In this document: positions 34,323-35,241 of the stretch, piece by piece
Position numbering within the stretch: the first letter of the stretch is position 1
How the letters are laid out: each line of letters begins with the position of its first letter
From: an uncultured Peptococcaceae bacterium
Lineage (GTDB): Bacteria > Bacillota > Desulfotomaculia > Desulfotomaculales > Desulfocucumaceae
NCBI GenBank assembly: GCA_958417755.1
Contig: CATZDY010000021.1
Location: forward strand, 1 to 35,241
DNA: 35,241 nt
Direction: 5' to 3'
Position numbers and translations under genes: made by a program
Notes under the pieces: generated by a model
What the model was told of the DNA's origin: nothing
The model's input: the letters and a program-made list of their open reading frames with translations, nothing else
The model's database searches: none

Positions 34323-35241
34323 GTGAGAGAGATTAGAAATGTCATACAAGGCGCCTTTTTCGGGGCAGCCGTAGGAGATGCCTTAGGAGCCCCAGTGGAA
34401 ACCATGAAACCAGAAGAAATAAAAGAAATATATGGAGTGCTTACAGAAATGGTGGGTGGCGGCTGGCTTGACTTAAAGCCAGGGGAATGTACAGATGATA
34501 CCAGCATGATTTTAGATGTTGCCAAGGGTATCCTAATAAACCATGCCTATCCCATAGAAGAAATTGGTTATTATTTCCTGCGTTGGTTTCAATCCCAACC
34601 CAAAGATATTGGCAAAACCACCAAAACGTCTTTTCAGAATTATATGCGTACTGGTAGTTGGCAAGAAGCCTCTCGCCTCACAGCTCAAACCTTAAACAAG
34701 CTGGATAGCAACGGAGGGCTCATGCGTACTTTACCAGTAACCTTTGGTTATTGGAATAACTTGCAAAGTATGGTCAAATGGTCCACACAAATTGCCAACA
34801 TGACCCATTATAGTGTAGAAAGCACTGTAAGTTGTATTTTTTATAATTTATTGCTTTATAATCTTCAAACCCTCACAGGGGACAAACGTAGTATGATTAG
34901 CAGTACCCTTACCCTTACAGATAAACATTGTCAAGTCATGGGTTTACATCCAGGACAATTTTTCTGGCAAATCATTAAAGCAATTCAAAAAAATGCAGAA
35001 CCAATTGTACCCAGAGAAAATGTTTTGGATACCCTGGCCACCACCCTACAGTGTTTTTTGTCCACTGATAACTTCGAAGATGCCCTCATCAAAGCAGTGA
35101 ACAAAGGATATGATTCTGATACAGTGGGCAATATATTAGGCGGCTTGGCGGGTTCCTATTATGGCTATCAGGCAATTCCTGAAAGATGGCTTGCTCCATT
35201 GACGGTAAAAGAAGAATTAATGGATGTGGTCAATGGTTTCC
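34323..35241 (+). CDS. ADP-ribosylglycohydrolase family protein (partial, runs off the window)
   Basis: DraG/ARH-type hydrolase that removes ADP-ribose from proteins or other acceptors with Mg2+. The first 306 residues are present without a stop. Motifs: GAFFGAAVGDALGAP at 10-24, the metal-binding TDDT at 57-60 (D58, D59), MRTLPV at 134-139, THYS at 161-164, and GYDSDTVGNILGGLAG at 262-277 with D264 and D266. GTG at 34323 follows GGAAGGTG at 6 nt; an overlapping ATG frame ends after five codons. No terminator separates it from the transglycosylase gene 67 bp upstream. No ADP-ribosyltransferase gene is visible nearby, so the target is unknown. Confidence 0.93.
   Translation, partial: MREIRNVIQGAFFGAAVGDALGAPVETMKPEEIKEIYGVLTEMVGGGWLDLKPGECTDDTSMILDVAKGILINHAYPIEEIGYYFLRWFQSQPKDIGKTTKTSFQNYMRTGSWQEASRLTAQTLNKLDSNGGLMRTLPVTFGYWNNLQSMVKWSTQIANMTHYSVESTVSCIFYNLLLYNLQTLTGDKRSMISSTLTLTDKHCQVMGLHPGQFFWQIIKAIQKNAEPIVPRENVLDTLATTLQCFLSTDNFEDALIKAVNKGYDSDTVGNILGGLAGSYYGYQAIPERWLAPLTVKEELMDVVNGF

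Overview
The window looks like a chromosomal segment of a low-to-mid GC, endospore-forming Firmicute of class Clostridia, probably Peptococcaceae-like. The evidence is the gene order tig-clpP-clpX / lonB / lonA-ysxC / valS-folC, a T-box valine leader, strong GGAGG-type ribosome binding sites, frequent GTG/TTG starts, a sporulation-type polysaccharide deacetylase (PdaB-like), YtaF, and the Bacillus/Clostridium-style string polA-mutM-ytaF-coaE. No phage, insertion sequence or CRISPR array was seen.

Left part (1-23.5 kb), almost all on the minus strand: folC and valS (valS behind a T-box leader), ysxC, lonA, a three-gene polar amino acid ABC transporter, a four-gene ABC-2 export cassette, lonB, clpX, clpP and tig. 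In relatives the proteostasis genes tig-clpP-clpX-lonB-lonA-ysxC are close together. Here they are separated by an EamA transporter plus GIY-YIG gene (plus strand, between clpX and lonB) and by seven transporter genes (between lonB and lonA). An orphan NMT1/SsuA-like binding protein sits on the plus strand between valS and ysxC.

Right part (24-35.2 kb): a free-standing biotin carrier protein with its own promoter and terminator, tRNA-Val(GAC), a PdaB-like deacetylase, a 613-bp gene-poor gap, then dedA and a carboxy-terminal processing protease on the minus strand. Divergent from these on the plus strand are polA, mutM, ytaF, coaE, a lytic transglycosylase and an ADP-ribosylglycohydrolase that runs off the window end.

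The most unusual object is the binding protein of the amino acid ABC transporter (10774-11622). Its fold segments are in the wrong order: the segment that normally ends this family follows the lipobox directly, and the protein stops where that segment would normally begin. This reads as a natural circular permutation with intact signal peptide, ligand residues, permease and ATPase. Secondary curiosities are tandem palindromes over the valS promoter, competing hairpins behind the amino acid ATPase gene, and the uncharacterised ABC-2 cassette with a large membrane-anchored partner.
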